From the NCBI GenBank assembly GCA_963930645.1, contig OZ005648.1:274398403-274462402 (forward strand): a DNA stretch of 64,000 nucleotides, read 5' to 3'. Source of the stretch: Salticus scenicus (taxonomy: Eukaryota > Arthropoda > Arachnida > Araneae > Salticidae). Below, piece by piece: positions 1 to 12,554 of this stretch (position 1 is its first letter; each line of letters begins with the position of its first letter). The notes below the pieces were generated by a model. That model saw nothing but the letters and a program-made list of their open reading frames with translations. It did no database searches and was not told where the DNA came from. The position numbers and the translations under genes were made by a program.

Positions 1-1089
1 AATACAGTGGAATTAAACTATATTGTATGGCAGTGATTCCTTGCTCACACTGCATGAGTACAGTATTGTGTACATCTGTCCGGCCTGTCCATTATCAGGC
101 ACGTCCTCCGATTAATGGATGCTACACTGGTGAAGCATGATGGTAACGTAAATTTGTTGATTTAAGAACACAACAGACTTCATCTGGAGAGGAAGCGGCA
201 AACAGCCAAATCGGACCCACATATTGTTCAGTAATTCTTTCCTGAATAGTTCAGCTTATATAATATTAATTTGTCAACTACAGTTTATTCTTCCATACAG
301 TGACTTTTAAGAATGAAATATACGCGTGATGCCTCGTGCGAAACTAAACACGGCACCATATTGTCGTAAAGCAGACTCTGGCTGCTCACGACATAAAGAG
401 GTAATTTTTAAGCTCATGTTCTATGGTAGTAACTGAATATGAAGAAACTATAGTAGTTACGACGATCACCAAAATTAAGTTCTAGAGTTGCGTTGCATAT
501 TGAGTTTAGATGCACCTAGACAGTTTCCGTGAATAGTTAAAACTGATGATCGATCTCCAGGTTCTGTGATTATGAACATCGCTGGAGAGGATCACGCGGT
601 GAAGAATAGTGGAAGAATAAAATATAAACATACATACCAGAAGGTCTTGAGAAGAAAGTAATAACACCATAGGAAGTACAATACCAAATGATTTTTATTG
701 TGCCTTGAAAAGGGAAGTTTTGGAACGTTCGTCCGTGGATCCGTCTTTTCCAAAGCTTTTGCAGATCTGACTCCTGGGAAACTCCAATTAGGATCCATGT
801 GCATCGTGGGGCTGGTAAGTTGAAGGTGGGAAGTTGTCGCCGAATATTTTTACATATGAATTATTTGTCTCGATGGCGTGTGTATTTCCTCGTGCACATA
901 ATTAATTTGGGAGTTGGAAGATTTCACGGACTCTTTCGATGACTCCGTGAACGGTTGACGCAATCCAATAGCATCTGCTGCCGATGACATTGCAAACACG
1001 TAAACGCTAAGGAATCCGTCTACAGAAGTCTTTAAGAATGAAATTATGGCCTTATTTTCTGAAATGTTAAGAATTACTACGTATATTAC
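1..1089. other. Unassigned, relatively complex sequence
   Basis: This stretch has higher complexity and more CpG than most of the window and shows no recognisable repeat. A segment around 675-816 is open on both strands and ends at a donor-like CTG|GTAAGT (817), with an acceptor-like TTTTGCAG at about 761-768. It could be a short exon of an unidentified gene, but no family match is visible. Confidence 0.25.
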
Positions 1090-1390
1090 ACTAAGATTAA
1101 ATCCATAGATATCCGTGCGGCGATGCCGCTAAAGGCACGTGGGCCGCACACGCCGAAGCGCGGCGACCTGCGATAAAAACGTGTTGTCTCTGGCTGTTCA
1201 GCTATCCAAGTGCTGGAGAGAGAAGTCTTTTCGCTCTCAGGTCGGCGAGCGACGAAACGTCACGGCACTAGCGGCCAATCAGAACGCGCGCTCACGGCAG
1301 GACGAAACCAAGCCTCCAAAACCGGCTGGAAGGAGGGGAAAAGTAGGAAGAAGCATTGAGAGAATTTTTCGCGCCGCCGCGAAGTAAACT
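1090..1390. promoter_or_regulatory. CpG-rich, CCAAT-containing promoter-like island
   Basis: About 300 bp is GC-rich and dense in CpG (GCGGCGATGCCG, GAAGCGCGGCGACC, CGCGCCGCCGCG) in a window otherwise strongly AT-rich. It holds a GGCCAATCAGA CCAAT/NF-Y-type box near 1273. The open frames through it look like GC artefacts rather than a gene. Direction of transcription and the gene served are unknown. Confidence 0.4.
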
Positions 1391-1629
1391 TACAGGGGCG
1401 AACGGGAAACTAATGAAACTTACATAAATTTAGGATAAAATGCGATCTAATAATTTGGGTTTGTTAAAATGATTGAAAAATAATTAAATTAAATAAAAAC
1501 ACTGTCGTGTTTCACGACACTCAAGAAAAAAAATAATACCAGAAAGTTCAAACTAGGTATTCTAAATGTGTATCATATAGGGATGCTACACTAAACTTTT
1601 CGTGGAGATCAAACAAATGATTCGGGTAC

Positions 1630-1990
1630 AGGGACACCTAAGAGAATTCAAATATATTACATCTATGGGGAAAATTGTAGGTAAGTAGAGTTTAACAACT
1701 ATAAACTGTACTAAACCAAATGAACCAATTTATATTTTTTATATGCGTAAAAACATGTTTCATACAGAATATGGTATGGAAATCATTCACTGTTCGTTTA
1801 CAGAGCTACACAAAAGAACTAGATTATTGTACGACAAGACAATACTTGAAAATCGTTGGAAGTGTATTTCAGGTTGTGCTGTCTGTTATTAATATCGGAT
1901 TATATTTATGTGCACCATGTGGCATTTATATAATCGTCAGAAGAAATACAGGGCTGCCAATATTTAAGCCATAATATTGTTTTTTATTGT
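1630..1990 (+). repeat. Old dispersed repeat, copy 1
   Basis: This region shares a diverged but collinear block with 16845-17300. Both have a CTGYACTAAA start, a run ending in an acacaaaagaa block, and a tail with gcaccatg and a poly-T/A segment. The open frame of 84 codons here is not conserved in the other copy, so I treat this as a non-coding mobile repeat of unknown class. Confidence 0.45.
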
Positions 1991-2436
1991 TAGTGGAAGT
2001 GCTTAACTAAAATATTTTACCATGTCCAGGAAATCTGCTTAGGAATTGAAATTAATTCTACATGGCCATATTGTTAATAATGTATTTTTTTAAGCTAAAT
2101 ATTCATTGCTTGGTTTTTTTTATATTTACATGTTTTGAGGCTTCCTGAATACTGAAGTCAAGTTTTAATGCTTTATCTTTGCCTGTGTCACTTAAATTAA
2201 AAACAAGTAATTTTAGGCGATCCAAATGTTGTATTTTGAAGTTAATATGTTTGATAGTAGAAAAATTTGATAAAAATTTATAAGTTTTAAGAAATGTTGC
2301 GTGTGAACGTTGTCTGAATAATTTTAAATGAACTTTTGAACTTAATGACAGACTTGAAATGTCTGTAAAAAAAAAAAAAAAAAAATGTGTGTATAATAAT
2401 GAAACGGGGTTTGAGAGAGAGGCCCCCTCACACATT

Positions 2437-2595
2437 ATTTGTCAAATAAATCTGTTCCGAAGCTTAATTTGAATTGTTTTAACATAGGTTTACATAACAG
2501 TACTCGTTTTCTTACCCCTTAATCTCCAATCTGTATTTATAATGTTAAATTTCAGGGTAACAGAAAGTCGTGTGAGCAACACACCAGATTATTTA
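2437..2595 (+). repeat. Dispersed short repeat, copy 1
   Basis: This segment, centred on CAGGGTAACAGAAAGT, reappears reverse-complemented at about 19375-19500. The shared part includes flanking AAATAAATCTGTTCC and ATCTGTATTT blocks. The class is unknown. Confidence 0.45.
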
Positions 2596-2859
2596 AGTAA
2601 GTTTGTCAATTATATGCATATCAAGGCAGACAAAGCACGTAGTTCAGACAATATTGCACATTATATTCTGCTAACCTATCAAGTGACACATAAGCATAAG
2701 AATTGATATTAAAAAATAAAATAAAATAAAACTATTATGGCTTATTATCTCAATGGTACTGACATTTTTATATGTGAATGGAATCCAGTTGCATAAAAAC
2801 CAAATGCAAATACCTGTTTTTAATTACTCTTAAAAAACTGAAAATTTCATGAGTACTGG

Positions 2860-2942
2860 GAAAGGGGATTGCCGGATATCCAGATCTGGCAAATTAAAAA
2901 AATATCCAGAATGCCAGATATCCATATCCGGTCCATCCCTAC
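2860..2942. repeat. Short hAT-like terminal remnant
   Basis: Two facing half-palindromes (GCCGGATATCCAGATCTGGC and GCCAGATATCCATATCCGGT, ending in CCATCCCTA) resemble the termini of a common non-autonomous hAT group. Only about 80 bp survives and no duplication is clear. Confidence 0.35.
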
Positions 2943-3107
2943 TAAGTACTGTAGTCTAAGTAAGAGGAAGCTGAGTGAATGGTAGCTTTTTGAATCAGTG
3001 GGCTCTTGTTGTACTGTCTGAATTGCTATTGCAACAAGAGAGCACAGTTTTCTTGTTTACTGAAATTTTTAGCGTGAGAAATTAACTTTCTGTGAATTAA
3101 CAGTAGT

Positions 3108-4078
3108 GACAAAGACCAAAAGGTCAATCTTTTAATTAATATTATTATGCAGATTGCATACAGTGGAAACTAATTAATTTTAAGTTTTCAAGGGCTTCAA
3201 AAGTGACCTGACCAGTGTTCAATTGTTATGACACATTAAGTACAAAAGTTTTAACACAAAACCAGTTTTATTCAGTAAAACATGAATATATATTAAAACT
3301 TTCAAAAGATGACAAAAAAATTGTTACCTCTTCAGGCGCTAAACAAGATAAAGAAGTAAACATAATCGAACATCTGTAACAATGCACTTGAAATACAATC
3401 ACATATTTCGTTCTTTAACAACAAAGCATCCGCGGTCGCCATGTTGACCAGCGGGAAATAGGATGATGAACTATACTTCCGCGATCGCCATGTTGACCAG
3501 CGAAAGAAAACAAGATGTATTATCACAGTGTAACAACGATGAAGATTACGCTTACACACTATTAATTCTATGATTTAATTCAGAAGACTTTAATTTAAAT
3601 TTTGAAACTTAACAAACGTGACTTAAAAAGCCACTAAACAAGATTTAACATTAATCAAAAACAAATGTAACAACCTCATTTCAAACGTCGATTATCATTT
3701 TTGACTTTGGTCTCGGCCATTCGCGAATGACGAAACTATATCCTTTTAACAAGGAACAAACTTAACGAAATTTAAACAAAAAACTTAACAATTAACATTT
3801 GTAAAACTTGTAACAACGGCAGCCATTAAGATAAAAATGCAACAGCCAAAAAGAACATAACTAGCTTAGCTGTAACAACGCTAAAAGCACACCTGCCAGT
3901 GCTTAGCCCACCAACAGCTTAAAGCTGCTCAATTATCCAAAGCTATTACTACTTCATCTCTAATTGAACACTGGTCAGGTCACTTTTGAAGCCCTTGAAA
4001 ACTTAAAATTAATTAGTTTCCACTGTATGCAATCTGCATAATAATATTAATTAAAAGATTGACCTTTTGGTCTTTGTC
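3108..4078. mobile_element. 971-bp element with 117-bp terminal inverted repeats
   Basis: The left end (3108-3224, starting GACAAAGACCAAAAGGTCAA) is repeated inverted at 3962-4078 with almost no mismatches. The inside has no transposase. It carries a direct repeat of CGCCATGTTGACCAGCG (about 3437-3453 and 3486-3502). Flanks contain AGTAGT on both sides but a clean target duplication is not certain. Long-TIR Mutator-like or foldback MITE are the likely classes. Confidence 0.75.
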
Positions 4079-5099
4079 AAGTAGTAATACTGGAAAGTTA
4101 AGTGGAGCGGACTTTAGCTTGAATTTGCTGGAGGTACTAGTTGTACTGACTTTATAACTAGCACGACGACAGAAGGTTAACTAATTTTGATTTACTTTGT
4201 CGTTTTTTATTTTTATCTTAAGAGTTTTTCCAGGTCATTAGAAATTAATTTGTGAGAGTTAGTTGCCTTTGTTAGCTGAGTTAATTTATGGTAATTGGTT
4301 ACACTAAACTGAATCATGTGTACTTAATTTTCTGGCAAGTTTTTTTAAACTAAATTTGTTAAGTTAAGTAAAGGATAGTAAGCAATTAATTAATTAATTA
4401 GAATTAAGCAAGTAAATAACAAGTAAATTAAAATTGGTGCAGGTCAAAACTTGGTGAGTACCAAAGAGAAAAGTGACAGGAAATAGTTCAAGGCTTAACA
4501 AGGAAAGTATTACCCCCTACAATTGAAAATAGAAGTGCGTGTCAAAACTAGATGAGTACCAAAAAGACTAAGTTACCGGGAATTGTATGCTGTGCGACCT
4601 GTTATGTCCTGCACTCTGGATAATATTGTACAAATCCAGTAAATGTAATTAACATTATGGTTGCTTTTTGACATGCATTCAAACCTGTAACATTAAAAGA
4701 AGGTATTGATTGTGATCAGAACTAGATGAGTACCAAAAAGAATAGGTTAGCTAGGAATTATTCTTTGTGATGAAATCACTAAGTATGGATTAACTATAGT
4801 TAGGTCCATCGGACCTGAAAGTTTTATTCATATTTTTTGAAGGAATCATTAAAAACAAATTCATTGATCGTTTCCAATGCATATAGATTGCTTGATTATT
4901 ATAAATATTTTCAGTACTAAACAGTCTAAATTTTAAGTATGAACAAGGCAGATTTATATCACGTATCATAGAGAATATTTTCACTATCAATTCTTATTGT
5001 TGTTTAAATTTTATGCTTATTTTTAAAATATCTCAAATGCATTTCAGAAAAATAAGTGTGAGATTTTATTTCTGGTCTATTGGAATTGTGTCACGATTA

Positions 5100-5267
5100 A
5101 TATTCTCACATATTATATCTGCGTTTACAGACACGGTGACTTTGTCAACAGATATGAGGGAAATGCTGAGTTTTTTATCAGCCAGGGTAGCCAAATGGTA
5201 GATTATCTGCACATTAAGCAGAGTGTCCGGATTTGATTCTTGGTTCTGGCATTTTTCACATAGTCGA
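5100..5267 (+). repeat. tRNA-derived repeat, copy 1 (interrupted by hAT)
   Basis: A tRNA-like core (5181-5250) begins GCCAGGGTAGCC and ends TTCTGGC, with degenerate A and B boxes and a T/G-rich anticodon arm. It is preceded by about 80 bp and followed by ATTTTTCACAT, both shared with the minus-strand copy at 55529-55695. The tail is cut by the hAT insertion at 5268. Pol III SINE descent is the likely reading. Confidence 0.6.
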
Positions 5268-5920
5268 CAGGGTTTAACTTGGCAAAAAAATTACTTTAGC
5301 ATTTTAGCGAAAATAGGCAAGCACTATTTTAGCTTTTTCGAAAGTTAATTAATTCTTTGGATACCATTGATTTCTTTTACTTAGCTTTGTTATCCTCAGT
5401 TTTGTTTTCTATTCCTTTTGTTCATTGATGATTTAAACCAAGCATCCATATTTGTGACTTTAAAAATATGAATCATGGAAACTACGTTTTGATTTTAACA
5501 ATAGAAAAAAGAGGTATTCATATCATATGTGTAAAATGAAAAAGCAATTTAAAAATTAAGTAAAGTGTAGTGGTAGATAATCGTGAAATACTAGTGCTAA
5601 GAATGCTTCTATGAAGCAAATTTTGAATTCTGACATACTTTTAAATATTTTTGCATTTAAATTCAATCATTGAAAATTAAAAATAAATCCAAAATTACTA
5701 TATAAATAATGATTCCCAAAACTTTCAGTCCTTTCATAGTTTTTGCCTGCAAATATTACAAAAAAAAAAAAAAAAAAAAAAATCTGAGTTATTATATAGA
5801 AATATTTTATACAGTTATCCAGTTTTAAGCTTTTTAGTGAAATTCTGACTGACATGTTTTAGCAAAATATGATACCTTTTAGCAAAATGCTAAAAAAAAC
5901 TAATGGCAGTTTAAACCCTG
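5268..5920. mobile_element. hAT-type MITE with perfect 8-bp target duplication
   Basis: Ends are CAGGGTTTAA and TTAAACCCTG. They are flanked by ATAGTCGA on both sides (5260-5267 and 5921-5928). There is no coding capacity. A 5'-truncated second copy lies at 18673-19298, nearly identical over 600 bp. An 8-bp duplication plus CAGGG ends identify hAT. Confidence 0.85.
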
Positions 5921-5929
5921 ATAGTCGAT

Positions 5930-8095
5930 ATAAAATCAACATTACACTCCAATTGATCTAAATCAAAAGCTTTGTTTAAGCAAATATGACAAAGATTTTT
6001 TTTATATTTTTTCACTTTGCATATTAGTCAATTTATTTTAAACATACTTAAAATTTTGTTGAACTATATGTCAAATAAAGTATACAAATGATAACATGAA
6101 TGCCTGGAAGTAGAAAGTATTTAAAAATGTCATGTATGTTTTTATACTAAAACATAAAAATCTTTAGGTAACATACATAAAATAAATTAGTCATACAATA
6201 TCTGTTTTGAAAAATTTCATCCTTATGGACCTATTTACTGTAAAATATGCTAAATTAGGAAGAAGTTATCAGTATATGTTGTTAAGTTGTCAAAAATAGG
6301 TACATGGAGACAGTACACTTTATTTTCTATGGTAGATAGAGCTAAAGGAAGTTTATATTATTACTATAAATACCAGATTCGTATAAATTTATCTTGTTCA
6401 TGGAAAATACTTTTCCCACATACACCCACAAAAAAGTTAAATGCCTTAAAAAATGCATTTAATGTCTAAATAAGAAAATAATTGTTATTTAAAATAATTT
6501 AGAAATTAAACTTACTGAATTCTTCTATAACTTTAGAAGACTGTGTTACACCACTAAAATTTCAAAAGAAAATATAAGTTTAAAATACAAAAAAATTTCA
6601 AAAGTCAGTTATTAATATTAATATTACTTTACCACACAAATATAAATACTGTCTTTAAAAAAAAAAAAAAAAAAAAAAGTTTATACAGTTACTTTAATAT
6701 AATTTTATATATTATCATTTAAAATTAAAAAAATTATGCATTTTATAAAATTAGTGACAAACTATTATGTCCTTTTGTAGAATACAAGTTTTGTATCACA
6801 ACATAGACTATTTGTTATACAAATAATAATCATTATATATTTTACTTACTTATATTTTTTTAACAAATATTGTCAAAAATATTTAATATTAAAGTTATAT
6901 GTATATATGTATAAATATATTTTGGAAAACTAAAAAAAAAAAAAAAGCAAAATTTCAAATAGTATTAAGATAACGCAGTAGATGCCACAGTTAAACTAAA
7001 TTAAATAACAATGCAAAATTTTTACTTATTTATTTCATTTATTATTATTTTTTTAGGGAGGGGGGGGGATTAAAATTTTCACTTTTTAACTTATATCATC
7101 CACTGATGTCTGACAAAGTAAATCAGTATCAAAACACGCTTTGTTTAATGCTCGTTCAAATGCAACATTTTCACTTCATCAATAATTTTATTATATTTTT
7201 CATAAGACAAAGTCGAAATTATATCACAGCAAAGAAAAAAGAAATATCCTATAAATGACAAATATGATTTTCTTTTTCCTTCTAAAAATTCTTAAATTTA
7301 AAAAACAAACAGCAAAAATAGATTACAGGGTTCTTTGTATTGATCCAGGATAAATATTTATTTTTCAAAAGCCATCTGAAATTTACTTTGCTTTCTTTAT
7401 TAATACAAATTTGGTTTGGATAAAAAATATTATGTAAGTCTTTACTGCACATTACTCAGATTCACCCTTTCTCTTTTTCCCATTTAATACTGTGAAATTT
7501 TTGTTGCTTTTCATTAAAAAATGGAATTTTTTAAGTTCCACTTTTGGAATTGAAACTTGTCGCTTTTATCTTAGTAAGTGATTAAAATAAATAAATAAAT
7601 ATTTTATTATGTAAACTAAGTGATCTAAACTTTAGTCTGAAAAAGAACATTTAAATTTATAAAGGGAAAAAAAAAATCACTAAAATAAGAAGGTGATTAT
7701 AATCCAAGAGTAGAATCAAAAAATAGATCTCAAACTTCATTTTTTGAATGAGCTATCCTTATAATACAAAGCAATAAAAATCCCACAGGATTACATGAGA
7801 AGGGAGAAAGAGTGAATATGACCGATGTGCAGCCTCAAGAATGTTTGGGTATATTCTTTTAAAAAGAGGAAAAAAACAAAACAAAAAACAAAAAACAAAA
7901 AAAAAAACCTATTACAAAATATCTTTAAAATGCCTTCCACTCACACACACAAAAGAGGGGGGGGGGGGGAAGACAAGCTTGCAAGAAATACAAGAGTAGT
8001 TTTTAATAGTGTCTATGAAATATAAACGATGTAAAATTGACAATTTAAAAACTCTGAAGTTTTTAAAACATACAAACAGTTACATTATTAATTTA
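5930..8095. other. AT-rich non-coding stretch
   Basis: This is low-complexity A/T sequence with several A runs, a G run at 7061 and another at 7956. No gene, RNA or element ends are recognisable. Confidence 0.5.
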
Positions 8096-8775
8096 CAAAA
8101 AAAACTACCTTTTAATGTTTGTTTAACTCAAAGTTTTTCATCCCGATACCAGGCCGTCTTCAGGAGTTGAAAACTTCTCTTGTGCTTTGCACTCACCTGC
8201 CGTTCTTTTAAGATTTGGTGCCATCTGCTATCCAAATTCTGATTGAGCTCCCCGTCATTGCAACTGCCAGGATTCGTTAGTATTTCAATATTTTAGTATT
8301 TTGCCAAAATAGATATTTTCGGCGAAATTGAAAGGAGCCGTTATACTATTAAACAAACCATGAAACTTAAGTGTTGGATTCAAAAGAAAAATAACAAGTT
8401 AATCTGGAAAACAAGAAAATGGAATACCCTTACATTAACTTATCTAATTTTAAATTAAATACTCATTAGGATTCATTGTTAAAATTAGGCAGAAAATTTA
8501 TTCTTGATGAACCTATTAATCTTAAAGATTCTATAGCCAAAACTGAAACAGCTATTAATTATATACTTACACAATATCAAAATAAAATAAGGAATGTCGC
8601 TGGATCAAATAACCAAATGTATAAAAGACCACAATTCAGATATCGAAGATATAAAGGCACTTAAGCAAATCAAAAACAATCATGAAATAAAATGCACAAA
8701 CTAACAAAACTGGTAAGATTGCAATTCTTAATAAAACTGATTATACTTTATAAAAACTAAACCATGAAGTAAACA

Positions 8776-9030
8776 TCTATTTAAAATATACAACCTTTTT
8801 TATTTCTTCATGTCACTTGCCGACTAGTTTCGCATGGGGCGCCCGTGCTTGGCGCCCCTACTTGACCGGCAATGGCGCCGAGTCTTTAAGAGAGAAGGAG
8901 GCGGCGTAAACCGTCAGTTTCAACGAATTTCAAGCACTGTGTCGCCGGAGACCAAGCTGGGGCGCCCCATGCGAAACTAGTCGGCAAGTGACATGAAGAA
9001 ATAAAAAAAGGTTGTATATTTTAAATGTTT
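8776..9030. mobile_element. Foldback MITE nested in the Penelope relic
   Basis: About 65-70 bp arms mirror each other (TTTAAAATATACAACC... with ACTAGTTTCGCATGGGGCGC inside). The centre is GC-rich (GGCGCC, GGCGGCG). It interrupts Penelope coding sequence, and AAAACTGATTATA appears on both sides. Confidence 0.65.
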
Positions 9031-10526
9031 TAAAAACTGATTATATTAAACAAATTGAAACAGTAATTGAAGAAATTGGCACTATTGAAGTAAAAAATGA
9101 TCAAATAAAAAATTTTTTTGACAGAACTAAAACTTTAATCAAAAGACGGTAAATGGCCAAATAACATCCCTCAAATTATTCAAAACCATGCTCCAAATAC
9201 TCCTTATATTTTTGGCAGATTAAAAGATCATAAAAATCCACCAAAATTTCAATTTGTTGTCAGTAAAAGAGTAGGATCGACTTATTCTTTAAAATGTTAC
9301 ATGAAAAATATTTACCATGAAATCCTCCCACCCCTTCCAATAGCAGCTTAACTTCCACCAACGATTTTATTAGAAAATTAAGAGATATTAATATAACTGA
9401 AAGTGACACATTAGTAAGTTTTGACGTAATTCATTTCCGTCTATCGATAGCAAAGAAATAAATCAAATCATCAATGAAATAATTACAAGATAAAAAGAAC
9501 TTTTTATGTACCCCGTTTTTAAATTTTCTGTTGAATCACATATACTTGACAATTCTATGTATTAATAAATACTTTAATTTTTTTTTTTTTTTTTGATGAA
9601 TTATCCCATCAACTTGAAAGAAAATGATCAAATGTATAATAAAGAGAGCAATTATAAGAAATTTTCAAACATTTATTAATTGAATAATAGTATCAAAAGA
9701 ATGCATTGTCATTGTGTTCTGAGCTATTCTAAAAGCTTCAAATGTCTAGCTAGTTGGGAAGTTAGTTAAAAATCAATTACAAGATATTTACTGGACAATC
9801 AAACAAGAAAACGAGTTAATAAAAACGTGATATAATATCTTGATCGCAAAATTAAAACTACATTAATGGTTACCAACAATATTATACTTAATGAGAATTA
9901 TTTTTCCTTTAAAGGCAAATTTTATAAACAAGAGAAAGGGTCCCCGATGGGGGTCACACATGTTGGGAGTTATAGCGGTATTTAAAAACTTTGATTGAAT
10001 GAGAATAAAATTTTCAGTAAGTTTAAGAACATCTTAACATTGGTTTAGGTAAGTCAATGATGTTCTTGCCATCGTTGATGGTACATACAAATATGAAAAC
10101 GTCCTCAGCGAACTTAACAAAATAGACACTAATATCAAATTTATTTGTGAACCAGAAATTGACAATAGAATACATTTTCTTGATGTTACTATCCTCAGAA
10201 GCAATAAAAACACATTAGAAACCACAGTTTTTAGAAAAACTAACATACAATAGCAATGAAATAATAAACATCAAACGTAAAACCCCATGTAATTATAAGC
10301 TAAGTTCTATGCATTATTATATTGACAGGGCCATTAATATCTGCGCCAATGAAACCTACCTTAAATCTGAAACATCTAGAATTGCCACTAAAGTAGGTTA
10401 TAAAAGAAGTTTAGTAAATAAATTATACAGAAAAAGAATAAAGAAATTAGATTGTATAAACAGTGGACAAAGTAACAAAATGAAATACATCAATTCTATA
10501 CTATTTGATAAAGGTACCGCTCTTAA

Positions 10527-10940
10527 GGGGACTCTCTACTTATCTCAGAAAGCCAAAGTCAATGTTATTCTGTGGGAAATTTTGCCTCATTATAACTCAT
10601 TAACTAATACATTTTTTTAAATACCGTTTTCATATTTCAGAAAATTCACAACTGCTAAACAATTTATCGCTTTCTAAATATTGATTTTTTTTTTTTTTTT
10701 TTAAGATTTCATTTTTAGCTCAAAAATGGAAATTTTCGAAATGTAAAAATTTGCATTTTACAACCTGAAAAAAAAAAAAAAAAAAAAAAAAAAATCAAAC
10801 TTTAGAAAGCGAAGAATTGTTTAATAGTTGTGAATTTTCTGAATATGAAAATGGAATTTAAAAATATGTATTAGTTAATGAGTTATAACAGGGCAAAATT
10901 CTCCATAGAATAATATTGGCTTTGGCTTTCATTTTCATCA
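10527..10940. mobile_element. Palindromic TTAA-type MITE, copy C, nested in the Penelope relic
   Basis: This is homologous to the MITEs at 52399-52817 and 54719-55140: facing CAATGTTATTCTGTGGG / CCATAGAATAATATTG blocks, CAACTGCTAAAC / TTTAATAGTTG, and A/T tracts in the centre. It splits the Penelope frame between the KGTA-like motif and the PNRNIFQ motif. The left flank is TTAA; the right flank has decayed. Confidence 0.7.
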
Positions 10941-11512
10941 GCACATCAATAAAACCAAACAGAAATATTTTCCAACATATAAGAAATGATAAAGATAAAA
11001 TTAATATTTTAGATATCTCTGGAATTTATCAGATTAATTTTAAAGACAATGAAAATAAAAATAGTGGTTATTTAGGAATGACCGAAAGACCAATCTAAAA
11101 CAGGATTAATGAGCACAAAAATGGCATTAACCAAGGAAAAGTAACAACAGCACTAACCAAAACTAACCTGAATTCTAACATAAATATTGATTTCAATAGT
11201 ACTAAAAAGTTAGCTAACTACCATAGCCGTGATTATGCAGAAATGCATGAAACCATTGAAATACTAACAAATCCTGACAGTTGCAATCATGTGGAGCCCA
11301 ATCAGAATTTGGATAGCAGATGGCACCAAATCTTAAAGGAATAGCACTTTAGTGCAAAGTACAGAAGTTTTCAACTCCTGAGGAAGGCCCGGTATCGGGC
11401 CGAAAAGTTTTAAGTTAAATGAACAATACAAGGTATATTTTTTGTAAATTAATTATTGACCATTTAAATTTTTAGGCAAATGGATAATGACAAACAAACA
11501 ATAAATATTTAA

Positions 11513-12473
11513 CCCTTTACACTCAAGAAATGATTCTTGGTCACCACTTGATTTAGAATGATAATGTTCGATATGCTTAACAAATGTTTTTCTTTGAGGT
11601 ATAAAGTTACATAAAATGGTGAAATAAAAGTTTTAAACATTAAATTGTATGTGAAATAATTTTATGTTAATGGTAAATAATGGGCTCTTCCCACCTGATG
11701 TCAGAGGTCACATGATAGAGGAAAAACAAATAGCAGACAAAATCTTGTTTATCTATAGCGATTGCTGAAATAACATATTTTCTATTCTTATTTTTGATCA
11801 AATGTATTTAATCTGTGTTATTTTTTATAAATCATCATTTTTAATCCATTTTATATCATTATTCACCGTCTTTTGTTTGCTGTATACATTTACAATCATC
11901 ATTTAGTTTATGTTTGTTATTGATGTTCATGAAGAACATGTTTAATACTCTGATTTTTGGTACTTAAATCAGTGACAGTGCAATATCGTACTGCATAAAT
12001 CCATTTAGACCAGTAACTAAGTTAATTAACTTGTTGTAACACCTTTATGCAATTAAATTAAATGAAAACATTTTAAAATTTCAAATTATAATCCATAAAC
12101 ATTCCACAAGAAGCTATTATTTATTCCTAGATCAGTTAATGTTACAGTTACACTACAATATACAAAAATCGATTCTTATAGGTAAAAATAAACACATAAA
12201 ATGTTTTTTAAAAATTATTAAATTTACAAATACAATTATTCTATTGTTTACAAATGCACAATATTACTTTTATTTTATTTTATATTAAATATTAAAATTT
12301 TTGTTCTTAAGAACAATATTTAATTGAATTTGATTCTCAGAATTCAACTATTCATTTTCCTCTATCACGTGATTGAGCAGACGACGGTGGGAAGAGCCCA
12401 TTCATCAAATATGTAGAAAATCATCTCAAGCTGCTGGTTTCACCAGAGCAAAAAAGGCCTATAGTACAAAGAG
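11513..12473. mobile_element. piggyBac-like non-autonomous element
   Basis: TTAA flanks both ends (11509-11512, 12474-12477). The termini CCCTTTACACT and, inverted, CTCTTTGTACT resemble piggyBac ends. There is no open reading frame. A second inverted pair lies inside (TGGGCTCTTCCCACC at 11681, GGTGGGAAGAGCCCA at 12386-12400), either subterminal repeats or a nested element. It lies just downstream of MFSD11 exon 6 on that gene's strand. Confidence 0.6.
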
Positions 12474-12554
12474 TTAAACAAATCTAGGAGAAAAAAAAAT
12501 TCTGTATTGTTAAATTTATAAATCTAGCAATTCACATATCTGATTAAAATTTAC

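Larger units (their letters stand above)
8096..11445 (+). pseudogene. Decayed Penelope-like element (RT plus GIY-YIG)
   Basis: A plus-strand relic about 3.3 kb long. From left to right it shows an inverted fragment of its own 3' end (8096-8310, matching 11265-11445), N-terminal coding remnants (8476-8660, 9040-9150), reverse transcriptase pieces (9170-9460; GKFYKQEKGSPMG near 9925; VNDVLAIVDG near 10055) and the C-terminal region with a GIY-YIG nuclease (GIYQINF near 11020 and GYLGMTERPI before a stop). The catalytic YxDD is broken: the Tyr codon is a stop and the first Asp is Asn. Many frameshifts and stops are present and two MITEs are inserted. An inverted 3' fragment upstream of the body is typical of Penelope insertions. 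Confidence 0.8.

Noticed and set aside
592..804. 70-codon minus-strand open frame as a gene
   Set aside because: The opposite strand is equally open, the second half becomes a T-rich low-complexity tail, and no family match is visible. It is kept only as a weak exon hint.
1139..1387. Basic 82-codon frame in the CpG-rich island
   Set aside because: It begins at a GTG and looks like a by-product of GC-rich promoter-like sequence.
5013..5201. 62-codon frame across the tRNA-derived repeat
   Set aside because: It runs into the tRNA-like core and is not open in the related copy at 55.6 kb.
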